This document shows, one piece after another, positions 47,138 to 56,028 of a stretch of DNA of 64,000 nucleotides. A program made the position numbers and the translations under genes. The notes under the pieces are model-generated. The model made no database searches. It saw only the letters and a program-made list of their open reading frames with translations, and was not told where the DNA came from. The stretch is from an uncultured Gammaproteobacteria bacterium (GTDB taxonomy: Bacteria; Pseudomonadota; Gammaproteobacteria; DRLM01), in assembly GCA_947259075.1 (NCBI GenBank), contig CAMYKQ010000051.1:1-64000 (forward strand), written 5' to 3'. Position 1 is the stretch's first letter. Every line of letters starts with the position of its first letter.

Positions 47138-47535
47138 AAATACTCATCATCGGCAAGGATGCCAACACGGAACGTTTTTTCAGCGATCTAGGGCATGGGC
47201 ACGCCATCACCCATTGCGCGGATGGCGCCAGAGCACTCGCTGAACTAAGGAATGGTTCACCGCATTACGACTGGATCGTCGTACAAGGCATGGCGAAGGC
47301 GCTGAACAGCATGGACATCGCGAGCGCCATCCGCGCAATGGGCGTATGGGCGCCCATTGCCTTCATTTGGGACGCCGATCACCTCGGCGCCCAAACCCCG
47401 CGCGCGCCCGGCGGGTTGCGCGCACTGCTGGCGCAACTGAGCGCGCGGGACAGTCTCCGGCAGGACGCCGGCGAGGAACCGGAACTGGTATTCGAATACC
47501 ACGCCCCGCTCAAACGGCGAGGACAAGCCTGCTGA
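47134..47535 (+). CDS. Receiver-like protein lacking the phospho-acceptor, coupled to luxI
   Basis: The 133-residue protein folds like a CheY-type receiver for its first ~95 residues: beta1 ILIIGKD, helix 1, beta2 AITHCAD, GARALAEL, beta3 YDWIVV, SMDIASAIRAMG and beta4 APIAFIWD. At the position of the phosphorylated Asp it has Gln51 (IVVQGM instead of IxLDxM), and the acidic pair before it is reduced (Gly7-Lys8-Asp9). So it cannot be phosphorylated in the usual way and may act by binding only, for instance to the synthase, LuxR or a partner. The last 40 residues are a charged tail with no HTH. AAGGAGG lies 4 bases before the ATG, which overlaps the luxI stop as ATGA. I do not know a named family for this. 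Confidence 0.8.
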   Translation: MKILIIGKDANTERFFSDLGHGHAITHCADGARALAELRNGSPHYDWIVVQGMAKALNSMDIASAIRAMGVWAPIAFIWDADHLGAQTPRAPGGLRALLAQLSARDSLRQDAGEEPELVFEYHAPLKRRGQAC

Positions 47536-47719
47536 GTTGTTAACGATTTACCAGAGCGAGCGTTTGAGAATCAGGATGATTCGCGGTGGACGGCACAAGG
47601 ATGTGCCCGTCTTTTCAGTCAGTCAAACCACTACACGGCCGAGCCAGTACGGCGAAAGCGCTCGCGATGCCTCACGTCTAAACTTCTTCACCGTTCAAGC
47701 CATGCTGCACTCAGCGCGC

Positions 47720-48202
47720 TCAACGCGGCGGGAACTGATTGAGAATTTGCCGCACCACCTTCACGAGGTGTTCATTCAGGAAAAAGCCCGGCTCATCAAG
47801 CTTGGCGGGCAGCGCCTTTTCCAAGCGGCCGCGCCACACCACCTGCCGCGTCTGGCCGTCGCTGATCATCACCTCGACGGAGCGATCGGCGTTCACCCCG
47901 GAGGGCTGAGGACCCGCCACCCCATGGCGGTAACTCACGAAAAAGTCCGGGGCGCCCAAGGTTTGATATTTATAGGCGCGGGCGGTGAGTTCGCGGTGCA
48001 GGCCACTGCGGATAGCCGCATCAAGGCGGAAGGCCTCAATATCATCAACGGATACCGCCTCCTCCCCGGCATTGAGCCAATCAAAGGTTTTATAGGTGCG
48101 CAAAGGCACGTCACTCGCGAACTCGGTCTTGACCGGACCGGCCGTGCAAGCCGCCAGTGCCAGCAGGCAAGCGCACAGACTTATGATGCCCCAGCGAGCC
48201 AC
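47720..48202 (-). CDS. DUF4136-family lipoprotein
   Basis: The 160-residue protein has a lipoprotein signal ending in LAAC (Cys19) and the DUF4136 pattern: a YKTFDWL strand near the N-terminus, an acidic helix with RLDAAIRSGLHREL, then PDFFVSYRHGV and VWRGRLEKALP. Members sit in the periplasm at the outer membrane and have no assigned activity. It converges on the quorum-sensing unit with a 184-base gap that shows no clear hairpin. Confidence 0.8.
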   Translation of the reverse strand: MARWGIISLCACLLALAACTAGPVKTEFASDVPLRTYKTFDWLNAGEEAVSVDDIEAFRLDAAIRSGLHRELTARAYKYQTLGAPDFFVSYRHGVAGPQPSGVNADRSVEVMISDGQTRQVVWRGRLEKALPAKLDEPGFFLNEHLVKVVRQILNQFPPR

Positions 48203-48349
48203 GTCCCCTCCGCGCGAATATAAAGCTGTTCGAAAACAATAACGCGCCCCGCGCCAAGATGCCAGCGACAGCGCAACTTACGGCACTGAAACCAGTTAGC
48301 GCACGGCCGTTATGGCAGCTAAACACCTACGACTGGCACACTACACTCT

Positions 48350-48988
48350 ATGTCGCTCACCACCGCCCTCCTCCATCCCCAGCTGCTGCTCGCCCTGCTG
48401 ATTTATGCTGCGCTGAGCATCGCGCTGGTGTGGGCCGCGCACCGCGCGGACGCTTGGCTGCATCACAACGCGCTCACCGCCTGGCTCAGCGAACACGTCT
48501 ATTTACCCTTGGCGCGCGCCGCCTTGCTGCTGCTCTTCATCGCCCTGGCCTACCCGGCGCTGTATGGTTTGAACGAGGCGCCGCCGCTCAGCACGGTGAT
48601 GGCGGGCGGTGAACACCGCCTCAGCCATTTAATCAATCTGATGTTTCTGCTCAGTCTGTTACTCCCCCTGCTGCCGCTGATCGGCACCCTGCCCGGGGTG
48701 GTGCTGCCGCTGCAAGGCATCAGCGCGGCGGCGCTGGTGTTTCACTGGCTCGACGCCGGGCAGGGTACGGCCGTCTCGCTATTCCCGGGCTGGGCGACGG
48801 CCGCCGTGATCCTGCTGTGGATATACCTCGGGCAGCGCCTCGCCCTCGCCGCCGCCCATCGGCTGGGCGGCTGGGCCAATGCCCGCTACGAGATGCAGGA
48901 TTTGGAAAAGGCCAGCTATGAAGCATTGATTTTGGCCTGCCAGGCCCCCGCCATCCTCATTTACACCCTTGCACTCGGCCGCCAATAA
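48350..48988 (+). CDS. Integral membrane protein of unknown function
   Basis: The 212-residue protein has about five hydrophobic segments (LLLALLIYAALSIALVW, ARAALLLLFIALAYPALYGL, LINLMFLLSLLLPLLPLIG, the LPGVVLPLQGISAAALVFHW region, TAAVILLWIYLG) and a short cytoplasmic tail. A charged His-rich stretch follows the first helix (HRADAWLHHN). I do not recognise the family. It is divergent from the DUF4136 gene and is followed after 84 bases by the M16 peptidase gene, so the two may be cotranscribed. Confidence 0.75.
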   Translation: MSLTTALLHPQLLLALLIYAALSIALVWAAHRADAWLHHNALTAWLSEHVYLPLARAALLLLFIALAYPALYGLNEAPPLSTVMAGGEHRLSHLINLMFLLSLLLPLLPLIGTLPGVVLPLQGISAAALVFHWLDAGQGTAVSLFPGWATAAVILLWIYLGQRLALAAAHRLGGWANARYEMQDLEKASYEALILACQAPAILIYTLALGRQ

Positions 48989-49072
48989 TCCCAGCGCTGG
49001 CGAGGCGCATAAGCCGCCACCACAGCCGGCGCGACCACGGTACAATGGCGGTCCGCATATGAATGGTCCCCC

Positions 49073-50278
49073 ATGATAGAAACCACCCAATTGCCCAACG
49101 GCGTCCGCCTCATTACCCGCCAGCTGCCGCAGCGCCACAGCGCGGCGCTGGGCGTGTGGCTGATCAACGGCACCCGCCACGAGGCGGAGCACGAGTCCGG
49201 CTACGCCCACTTGCTGGAACACCTGCTGTTCAAAGGCACGGACGAACTGGACGCCGCCGCGCTGGCGCAGCGTTTCGACGCCATGGGCGGCCAAGTCAAT
49301 GCCTTCACCGGGCGCGAGCTCACCGCCTTTCACGGCCTGGTGCCCGCCGGCGACATCCCCGAACTGCTGCGCATCTTCATCGACATGCTGCGGCGTCCGC
49401 GCTTCAGCGCGGCCGATCTCGAACTGGAAAAACAAGTCGTCTTCCAGGAAATGGCCATGGTCGACGACACCCCGGAAGAGGCGCTGGAAGAGCAGGGCAT
49501 CGCCCATGCCTGGCAGGGCCACCCCATCGGCCGCCCCGTGCTGGGGGAACGCCAGCATTTAAGCCGCGCCACGGCTGAGGGGGTGCGCGCCTATTTGCAG
49601 TCCGTCTTGCGCGGCGGACGGCTGGTCATCGCCGCCGCCGGCGACGTCAATCATGCCGCGCTCGCCGCCGCCGTGGAGCAGGGCCTGGGCGACCTGCCCG
49701 GCGGCACGGTCGCGGGCGGCACGGCGCCGCGCTTCCACCCCGGCCAGCACCTCGAAGAGGGCGGCAGCGAACAGACCCCACTGCTGTGGCTGCTGCCCTG
49801 CCCCAGCCCCACCGACCCAGATTACGAGGCCGCGGTGATGGCCAACCACCTGCTCGGCGGCAGCAGCTCCTCGCGCTTATTCCAAGCCCTGCGGGAAAAC
49901 AGCGGCCTGGTCTACGGCATCCAATCGCGCCTGGACCCCTATTCCGACACCGGCCTGTGGCTGATCCAGACCGCCTGCGACCCGCAACGCGCCGAACAAT
50001 GCCGCACGGCGGTGGAAGACACCGTGGCGCGCCTGCTGCGCGACGGCGTGGGTGAGGAAGAATTGGACATGACCCGCCGCTACGTCGCCGCCGGCCTGCT
50101 CATCGAGGACGACGACCCCGAGTCCGGCATGGAACGCCTCGCCCGCGAAAGCATTTATTTGCACGCCCACCCCAGCCTGGAAGAACGCCTGGCGCGCCTG
50201 CGCGAGGTGGACGCCGGCCAGCTGCGCGACGCCCTCGCCCGCGCCTGGGAAAAACCGCTCTACGTCAGCACCCGCTAA
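49073..50278 (+). CDS. M16-family zinc peptidase (insulinase-like)
   Basis: The 401-residue protein carries the inverted zinc motif HLLEH (His46, Glu49, His50) with FTGRELTAFHG and EKQVVFQEMAMVDD, the latter supplying the distal Glu ligand. The second half has the matching M16_C fold (LLGGSSSSRLFQALRENSGLVYGIQS). The length is that of a single M16B half, which normally works with a partner or as a homodimer. No signal peptide is visible, so it is probably cytoplasmic. Confidence 0.88.
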   Translation: MIETTQLPNGVRLITRQLPQRHSAALGVWLINGTRHEAEHESGYAHLLEHLLFKGTDELDAAALAQRFDAMGGQVNAFTGRELTAFHGLVPAGDIPELLRIFIDMLRRPRFSAADLELEKQVVFQEMAMVDDTPEEALEEQGIAHAWQGHPIGRPVLGERQHLSRATAEGVRAYLQSVLRGGRLVIAAAGDVNHAALAAAVEQGLGDLPGGTVAGGTAPRFHPGQHLEEGGSEQTPLLWLLPCPSPTDPDYEAAVMANHLLGGSSSSRLFQALRENSGLVYGIQSRLDPYSDTGLWLIQTACDPQRAEQCRTAVEDTVARLLRDGVGEEELDMTRRYVAAGLLIEDDDPESGMERLARESIYLHAHPSLEERLARLREVDAGQLRDALARAWEKPLYVSTR

Positions 50279-50410
50279 GGCCGCGCAGTAGACGGCCAAG
50301 GACTCAGCGGGTATCCTAGCGGCCCGCGGCTGGGGCGGCTGCACGGCGTATTTAGCATCACGCCACGGCAAACCCGCCACGGAGCATCACCCCCGTTCCA
50401 CCCAAACAAC

Positions 50411-50487
50411 GCGCCCGTAGCTCAGCTGGATAGAGTACTGCCCTCCGAAGGCAGGGGTCGTGGGTTCGAATCCCGCCGGGCGCGCCA
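50411..50487 (+). tRNA. tRNA-Arg (anticodon CCG)
   Basis: A full cloverleaf can be drawn. The acceptor stem is GCGCCCG (50411-50417) with CGGGCGC (50477-50483), followed by discriminator G and an encoded CCA (50485-50487). The D-loop is TAGCTCAGCTGGATAGA, the anticodon stem CTGCC/GGCAG with loop CTCCGAA, and the T-loop GGTTCGAATC. The anticodon CCG reads CGG. Confidence 0.97.
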
Positions 50488-50844
50488 ATCATTTATACAA
50501 CTTGCACCGCCATCCAAGCACCCCCTCTATCAGCTTGAAGTTACAGCACCTTAAACCAAAGCCAACGACGCTTACGTCAGTTGCCTCTATTCTGAGCAGC
50601 CAAGCGCCACAGGGCGCCAAACATTCTTGTGACGCCCCCGCAACGTTATATGCATTCCCATGGAATGGTTTCGAGATTACGCTTATTCTTGGGTACGCTT
50701 TCCTACCCGAACGCTCCTGTAACTAGCGGACAACATGAATAGCCACACTACTTGGTGAGGCTAAGTATGGAGGGCATCGTGCGAGGCCCAGTCCATCGCA
50801 TCAATAATCATAAAAATAGTCTCTAAAAGAACGAGGGGTTCCAT
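50488..50844. other. Gene-poor stretch after the tRNA
   Basis: About 350 bases with no ribosome-binding-site-preceded frame and weaker coding bias than upstream. It leads into the broken FG-GAP gene. No copy of the tRNA 3' end was found in it. Confidence 0.5.
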
Positions 50845-51224
50845 ATGAGTGGGGGGAGATTAAGCGGGGGTGCCGTGAATCCTCATGGCGCTGCGTCGAG
50901 TTCAAAAAACAACACGAATAACTTCAAATCGCTGGCTGTAACGTTGGATGCTGGGAAACATCCTGCCCATTCAACAAACCCATGCCGATGAGCTGTTCCC
51001 CGGGCGCCTGCTCGCGGTAGGCGAGGGGCCCAAATCCGTGGCCATGCGATGTAAATAGTGATGGCCAAACGGACATCGTCACCGGCAACTCCGGGGACAT
51101 GACGGTAAGTATATTGCTCAACTTAAACAATAAGAGTGGCGGCGGCGCTCTCGACCTGCTGAGCTTGGCCTTGTTATTAGCGAGTCTGAGGTGGGACGGA
51201 TCAAGACGACTCTCTCCCATCTGA
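50845..51224 (+). pseudogene. Broken FG-GAP (VCBS) repeat protein with C-terminal sorting-like tail
   Basis: Three overlapping frames join into one protein if two single bases are dropped. Frame one runs from ATG 50845 to SLAVTLDAG. Removing one A of AAA (50956-50958) restores ILPIQQTHADELFPGRLLAV, then GEGPKSVAM. Removing C 51047 restores DVNSDGQTDIVTGNSGDMTV, then SILLNLN. The DVNSDGQTDIVTGNSGD block is a standard FG-GAP/VCBS repeat. After it comes SGGGALDLLSLALLLASLR, followed by basic residues, which resembles a GlyGly-CTERM-type membrane-sorting tail. So this is the C-terminal remnant of a surface or secreted repeat protein, inactivated by two +1 insertions or damaged by sequencing errors. 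Only about one repeat is left. Confidence 0.75.
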
Positions 51225-51666
51225 ATCTACTTTATCGCAATCACATTTCGCGAGGCCATATGGAAAACGGGTATGCCCGTATAGACCAGCGTAAATTTCA
51301 GAACGCCTTCCGATGTTGGTATAAGGGTTGGAGCGTGGCCAGGCGCTGGCGGCTAGTTTATTCCCACCATCAGGTTCAGCAGCTCAGCGAGGGAATGCCC
51401 GGCCAATCATGCGTTTGTGAATTGGTCTGCGACGGGCATACAGTTTAAGATTCTGAGGAGCTTCCGGCCGTGCCTGAATCTGGTATCGTAATGCCTGGGT
51501 ACGCACGGTGCGGCATACTCAGTAGCAGCGCATATCCTGTCGCAATGATAAACAGGGCGCTCGGCGTGGCATGGACTCCGTCATCGCCTCTACAACTTCG
51601 TTTTGCGACCTGAATACACCTAAACAATTAATAAATTAAAATTAATAAATAAGCAGAGGGGTCTCC
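51225..51666. other. Gene-poor stretch before the large lipoprotein gene
   Basis: About 440 bases with no convincing gene. A frame at 51260-51448 is preceded only by GAGG at a poor distance and has no family resemblance. The last 60 bases (51610-51650) are very AT-rich (runs of AATTAATAAATTAAAATT type) and probably contain the promoter of the next gene. Confidence 0.5.
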
Positions 51667-53964
51667 ATGTTTCACACCACGATTAGCAGCGCGCATAAAA
51701 CCAGGCTACATCATCAGCTTGGCCGCACAGCTTGCCTAACCCTATTCGGCTCTTTGACTTTCATGATGCTGCAAGGCTGTAATAGCGGCTCAGATAAAGC
51801 GGATGTCGCTCCCGGGCCGGGCATGAATGTCACGGGGAATGCCATTAAGGGCGCCCTAAATAAAGCCAAGGTGAATATTTACGGTGTGGACGCGACCTCG
51901 ACTTTTTTTGCGCTGGGCGCGGGCCTGACCGATAGCGCGGGTCATTTCAGCGTCCCCCTATCCCAATCCTATTCCGGCCCCATACTCATTAAGGTTCAGG
52001 GGCAAGCGACTGGCGAAACCACCATGCGCTGCGATTATCCTCTCGGGTGTGGCAGCTTCAACGACGTAGCCACTACCACCTTGGACGACAATGGTGATGG
52101 CCTAATTAACTTCGGCGAAAGTTTTGCGGTTAGCGATGAATTTTCTATGGAGGCCGTGGCAGACGTGGAAAATGCCACACCACCCTCATTTTCCGTTTCG
52201 CCTTTAACCCATATGGCCGCGGCCTATGCCAAGCGCAACGCTTTAACATCCGAGAGCGTGGACACGGCCAACAAGTATGTGAGCGAACAATTCGGCTTAA
52301 TCGGTGACATCACCTTAATTCCGGTCGTTGATGTAAGCCAAATTGCCGCCCTTGATGACTCAAGTCAGGCCGTGCAAACACTCACTCATGGGATATTGGC
52401 AAGCACGGCGTTTAGTTTTGGCGCTAATCCCGCTACATTGCTGAATGATCTCGCCACAAGCTTTTCCAGTGATCATTTTGTAGGCACGGCGGATCGCCTT
52501 AATCTGGAAGCTTATCTCGATGCCGCAGCCCTTACCAATCAGCGTGTCGCAGCCTTAAACCAAGTGGCGGGCTCGCACGCAAATTCTGTGGGCAATGCCT
52601 TACTGCAAGTCTCGGCGCGAGTAAAGCAGAATAAGGACAAAGAGAAAAAAGATCCGAAAAATGATGACCCAAACCCCACACCAGTTCCACTGCCCGATAG
52701 CAGCGACGGCCAGGGTGATTTACAAAAAGCCAAGAAGCTGGTGACTGACATTCGCTCCATCGCCTACCTACTCGACTCCGGCAGCAAAGACTGGCAACTG
52801 CAGGTGGATAACTTCAAATCGGAAATTGAAGTCAGCGCCAATATCGTGAACGCCGCGCTCGGCGACGCCTTGGCCTCTTTGGCAAAATTTGAACTGGAAG
52901 TCCGGCAGCTTGCAAAATTGCCCCTGGAGGCAGGATCAACATACTACATCCAAGGCGTAGCACTCAAAGCGATGGAGATATCCAATAATTCAAGCGACAT
53001 CCAATATAGCTTTCAGGCCTACGGCCCTTATGACAGCCAACTTATCGACCTAAACATCAACGCCAGTTATAAACGCGACCCTTTCAATGGCACCGTGAGA
53101 AGCCCGCTTATACTTCATGATGCCCAGTTAAATATCGAGGGCAAGGTCAGCAACGACACCTTCCACCTGAGCATCGGTTCCGGCCTGATGATAAATGGCA
53201 AGGAACACGTCGCGACCACGTTTAATTTTGAGCCTTTAATTAGCAGCACTATAAGTTTGAAAGCGAGTATTTTCCCCGTTGTAGAGGGCGCCTTTATCGG
53301 CTTCGACGGAACCGTCAAGGCGATGGCATTGGGCTACCCTAAGCGCTGGGATATACCTGTCAGTGAGGCTACGGCTGACGATATCGACTTTAAATTTCAA
53401 CACCTCAATGTAGCGGGGGACTTTATAGACGGTGACGTTAAAATCTTATCCGCCAGCATCGCCCTTAGCGACATCTATTACTCCAACCACAGCCATGAAG
53501 ACTACTGGACAACCACCAAATTTTGGTCCTACCAAGCAAGCGCCTCCATCCGCTTCAGCGTTTATGTGACGGGATTACCTCAAACTGAGTTTACAGTCTC
53601 TGGTCCCATTTCAGGCTTCAGGGAGTACTACCAAACTCGCTACTGGTGGGGGCCTGAAACTCGCAATACCGAAGCGCATAAGCAAGACTGGTCCACTTTC
53701 AGCCTTGATGTGACGGTGAATAACAAAACCTTGAATATCTCGGCCGAGCGAGAACCGGCGTATTTCATAGATCCAAAAACCATCCTGTATATTTCCAACC
53801 GCGATAGCATGCGGCTAGCCATCTACGTCGCGCCTGACGGAATAGAACAGGGCTTTCTCGGTCTTAACAGCGCCGACTCACCAATCCTGGGAACGATATC
53901 CCGTAATGACAGCGGCATCTACTTAGTGCGCTACCGTGACGGCAGCTTCGAATCGATTAACTAG
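51667..53964 (+). CDS. Large lipoprotein of unknown function
   Basis: The 765-residue protein has a lipoprotein signal ending in LQGC (Cys38). An N-terminal region resembles a carboxypeptidase-regulatory beta-sandwich (NAIKGALNKAKVNIYGV...DSAGHFSVPL). It has an EF-hand-like calcium loop, DDNGDGLINFGE. A Lys/Asp-rich linker (DKEKKDPKNDDPNPTPVPLPD, about 325-345) separates a second, beta-rich half ending in a TISRNDSGIYLVRYRDG strand. GAGGGG lies before the ATG. Codon use is less GC-biased than in the rest of the window. The next gene encodes an outer-membrane barrel in the same direction, so a surface-exposed pair is likely. No enzyme motif is visible. Confidence 0.8.
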   Translation: MFHTTISSAHKTRLHHQLGRTACLTLFGSLTFMMLQGCNSGSDKADVAPGPGMNVTGNAIKGALNKAKVNIYGVDATSTFFALGAGLTDSAGHFSVPLSQSYSGPILIKVQGQATGETTMRCDYPLGCGSFNDVATTTLDDNGDGLINFGESFAVSDEFSMEAVADVENATPPSFSVSPLTHMAAAYAKRNALTSESVDTANKYVSEQFGLIGDITLIPVVDVSQIAALDDSSQAVQTLTHGILASTAFSFGANPATLLNDLATSFSSDHFVGTADRLNLEAYLDAAALTNQRVAALNQVAGSHANSVGNALLQVSARVKQNKDKEKKDPKNDDPNPTPVPLPDSSDGQGDLQKAKKLVTDIRSIAYLLDSGSKDWQLQVDNFKSEIEVSANIVNAALGDALASLAKFELEVRQLAKLPLEAGSTYYIQGVALKAMEISNNSSDIQYSFQAYGPYDSQLIDLNINASYKRDPFNGTVRSPLILHDAQLNIEGKVSNDTFHLSIGSGLMINGKEHVATTFNFEPLISSTISLKASIFPVVEGAFIGFDGTVKAMALGYPKRWDIPVSEATADDIDFKFQHLNVAGDFIDGDVKILSASIALSDIYYSNHSHEDYWTTTKFWSYQASASIRFSVYVTGLPQTEFTVSGPISGFREYYQTRYWWGPETRNTEAHKQDWSTFSLDVTVNNKTLNISAEREPAYFIDPKTILYISNRDSMRLAIYVAPDGIEQGFLGLNSADSPILGTISRNDSGIYLVRYRDGSFESIN

Positions 53965-54028
53965 CACAAACCGCCGGCGCGTTTTTATACCTGGCCTTTA
54001 GCATGAGGGTGGCATCCCGCGACTGGGG

Positions 54029-55165
54029 ATGTCACCCCAATTCATCTTTCCGCGATTTTCACTTATGCGCAACCGCCAGCATTACCTCTCGCACGCCCGG
54101 CTGACTTTTGGAATCATATCCATACTCACCGCTAATGCCGCGCACGCAAGCGACGGGCTTAGCGCATACACCGAGATAAACAGCTTTAGTTACAGCGAAC
54201 CTGTCTCCGTCAATGCTCAAATCAACAAATGGGATGATCATCTGCATGCGGATGCGCGGCGGGCATTTACTTACAATCGCGTCGAGGCGGGAGTTAAGCA
54301 TGCGCGCGGCTGGCACATCGGCGCTATTTGGCGTTACGACTATCGCCTGTCATTCAGCCCGGACACCGCGCAAGTTTATCACTCCAGCGAAAACGATATC
54401 GCCTTAGAGAAAAGCCGCACCTATAACCTGAACCTTGAGGTGGAGCATTTCCGCGCCCATGGCGTGACCCTGGGCCATGTCTTCCGATGGCCAAAACTGA
54501 TAATTGCGCCCTCCGTGAGCTTGTTGCGCGCCGATGAATTGATGGATGGGTCACTACGAGGCTTAATGACGGTAGATGCTGACGGGGAGTACAGCGCTTC
54601 CGCCAAGGTCGATTATTACTACAGTGAAGACGCCTTATTCGACCGCCCATTAACATCATCACCCGAGGGATGGGGCTATGGCGTGGATCTCAGCTTAGCG
54701 TGGACTCCAATAGCAAACACGGAGATCACCTTAGCAATCCAGGATCTTTTCGCCACCATTTATTGGGACCGCGCGCCCTACACACGCGCATCGGTCTTAA
54801 CCGAAGCTAAACGCTCCGACGAAAATGGGTTTCTCTCGTTCGAGCCCGTGCTCTCAGGGACAGAGTCATTCGCTGACTACTCTCAACGATTGCCCAACAG
54901 GCACACCCTAACGATCAAAAGGCAATTGAACGACTATTTTCATATCAATGCGTCCCGCTGGGATTCGCATCAAACCGTAATACATACGCTGGGAATGGGC
55001 TTAGGCCATATTACGAGGCGAGCACTCGAGGTCCAGCATGGACTGGAGCCAGGGTATTGGACTTTAACTTATACGGACAAACGCATTCAGCTCTCTTTAT
55101 CCGCCGATGCCCTCCCTTTTAGCTCCGCGCATGTACTGGGCGCCAATCTAAGGATTCATTTTTAA
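54029..55165 (+). CDS. Outer-membrane beta-barrel protein of unknown function
   Basis: The 378-residue protein has a signal peptide (ISILTANAAHAS) and about 330 residues of alternating beta strands with aromatic girdles, ending LGANLRIHF with the C-terminal Phe expected for insertion by BamA. Strand pairs such as GWHIGAIWRYDYRLSF and KVDYYYSEDALF are clear. The start may be ATG 54029 or ATG 54065; neither has a strong site. It lies 64 bases after the lipoprotein stop, with similar relaxed codon use. Confidence 0.75.
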   Translation: MSPQFIFPRFSLMRNRQHYLSHARLTFGIISILTANAAHASDGLSAYTEINSFSYSEPVSVNAQINKWDDHLHADARRAFTYNRVEAGVKHARGWHIGAIWRYDYRLSFSPDTAQVYHSSENDIALEKSRTYNLNLEVEHFRAHGVTLGHVFRWPKLIIAPSVSLLRADELMDGSLRGLMTVDADGEYSASAKVDYYYSEDALFDRPLTSSPEGWGYGVDLSLAWTPIANTEITLAIQDLFATIYWDRAPYTRASVLTEAKRSDENGFLSFEPVLSGTESFADYSQRLPNRHTLTIKRQLNDYFHINASRWDSHQTVIHTLGMGLGHITRRALEVQHGLEPGYWTLTYTDKRIQLSLSADALPFSSAHVLGANLRIHF

Positions 55166-55309
55166 CGAAACAACTCACATCGAAAAGTATCGGCCTCACA
55201 AGGCTCGCACTAAGCCTCATCAGAACCGCGTCACTCCAAAAGAACAACCATTCTATATTCCGTCCGCTACGATATAACGAAAATATCATCAACATGCTGG
55301 AACCAAACC

Positions 55310-55921
55310 ATGCTCAAACTCTACGACTTCCTTGATTCCGGCAACGGCTACAAAGTGCGCCTGCTGCTGGCGCAGCTGGGTATCCCCTATGAGCTGGCCG
55401 AGGTCGACATTCTCAAAGGCGAGAGCCGCACGCCCGAATTCCTGGCCATGAATCCCAACGGCCGCATCCCGCTGCTGGAAATCGAGCCGGGAAATTATCT
55501 CGCCGAGTCCAACGCCATTCTCTTTCACCTCGCCCGCGGCAGTGCCTACTTGCCCGAGGCGCCCTTGACGCAAGCGCGGATTTTACAGTGGCTGTTCTTC
55601 GAGCAATACAGTCACGAGCCGTATATCGCAACCTCGCGTTTTTGGATCGCGCTCTTGGGCAAGGCGGAGGAATTCCGCGACGAGCTGGCGAAGAAGCGCG
55701 CCCCCGGCTATGCGGCCTTGGGGGTGATGGACCGCCATCTCGCGCAGCGGGATTGGTTCGTCGACGGCCGCTACACCATCGCCGATATCGCCCTCTACGC
55801 CTACACCCACGTCGCCCCCGAAGGCGGCTTCGAGCTCACGGGCTTCCCGCATATCCTGGCCTGGCTGGCGCGGGTGCGGGCCCAGCCGGGGCATATCGGC
55901 ATCACGCACCATGGAGACTGA
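55310..55921 (+). CDS. Glutathione S-transferase family protein
   Basis: The 203-residue protein has a thioredoxin-fold N-terminus with SGNGYKVRLLLAQLGIPYELAEVD and the cis-Pro/GSH site NGRIPLLEI followed by LAESNAIL. The all-alpha C-terminal domain has DGRYTIADIALYAYTH. By family it conjugates or reduces with glutathione in the cytoplasm. It is codirectional with uvrD after 107 bases. Confidence 0.9.
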   Translation: MLKLYDFLDSGNGYKVRLLLAQLGIPYELAEVDILKGESRTPEFLAMNPNGRIPLLEIEPGNYLAESNAILFHLARGSAYLPEAPLTQARILQWLFFEQYSHEPYIATSRFWIALLGKAEEFRDELAKKRAPGYAALGVMDRHLAQRDWFVDGRYTIADIALYAYTHVAPEGGFELTGFPHILAWLARVRAQPGHIGITHHGD

Positions 55922-56028
55922 GCGGCTGCGATAAGCGCGCGCCCTCGCCCCGGCTCATTTCCCGCTTACGGAAGAAAGACCTCAATCATCGCGGGCCAGC
56001 ACGCGCGGCCTTCTGTTAAAATGCCGCG

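Noticed and set aside
47537-48223. 228-residue plus-strand frame opposite the DUF4136 lipoprotein
   Set aside because: The minus-strand frame has a lipobox and family pattern; the plus-strand frame is its shadow.
51260-51448. Small open frame between the FG-GAP remnant and the large lipoprotein
   Set aside because: Only GAGG at poor spacing precedes it, composition is unlike the genes, and no motif is visible.
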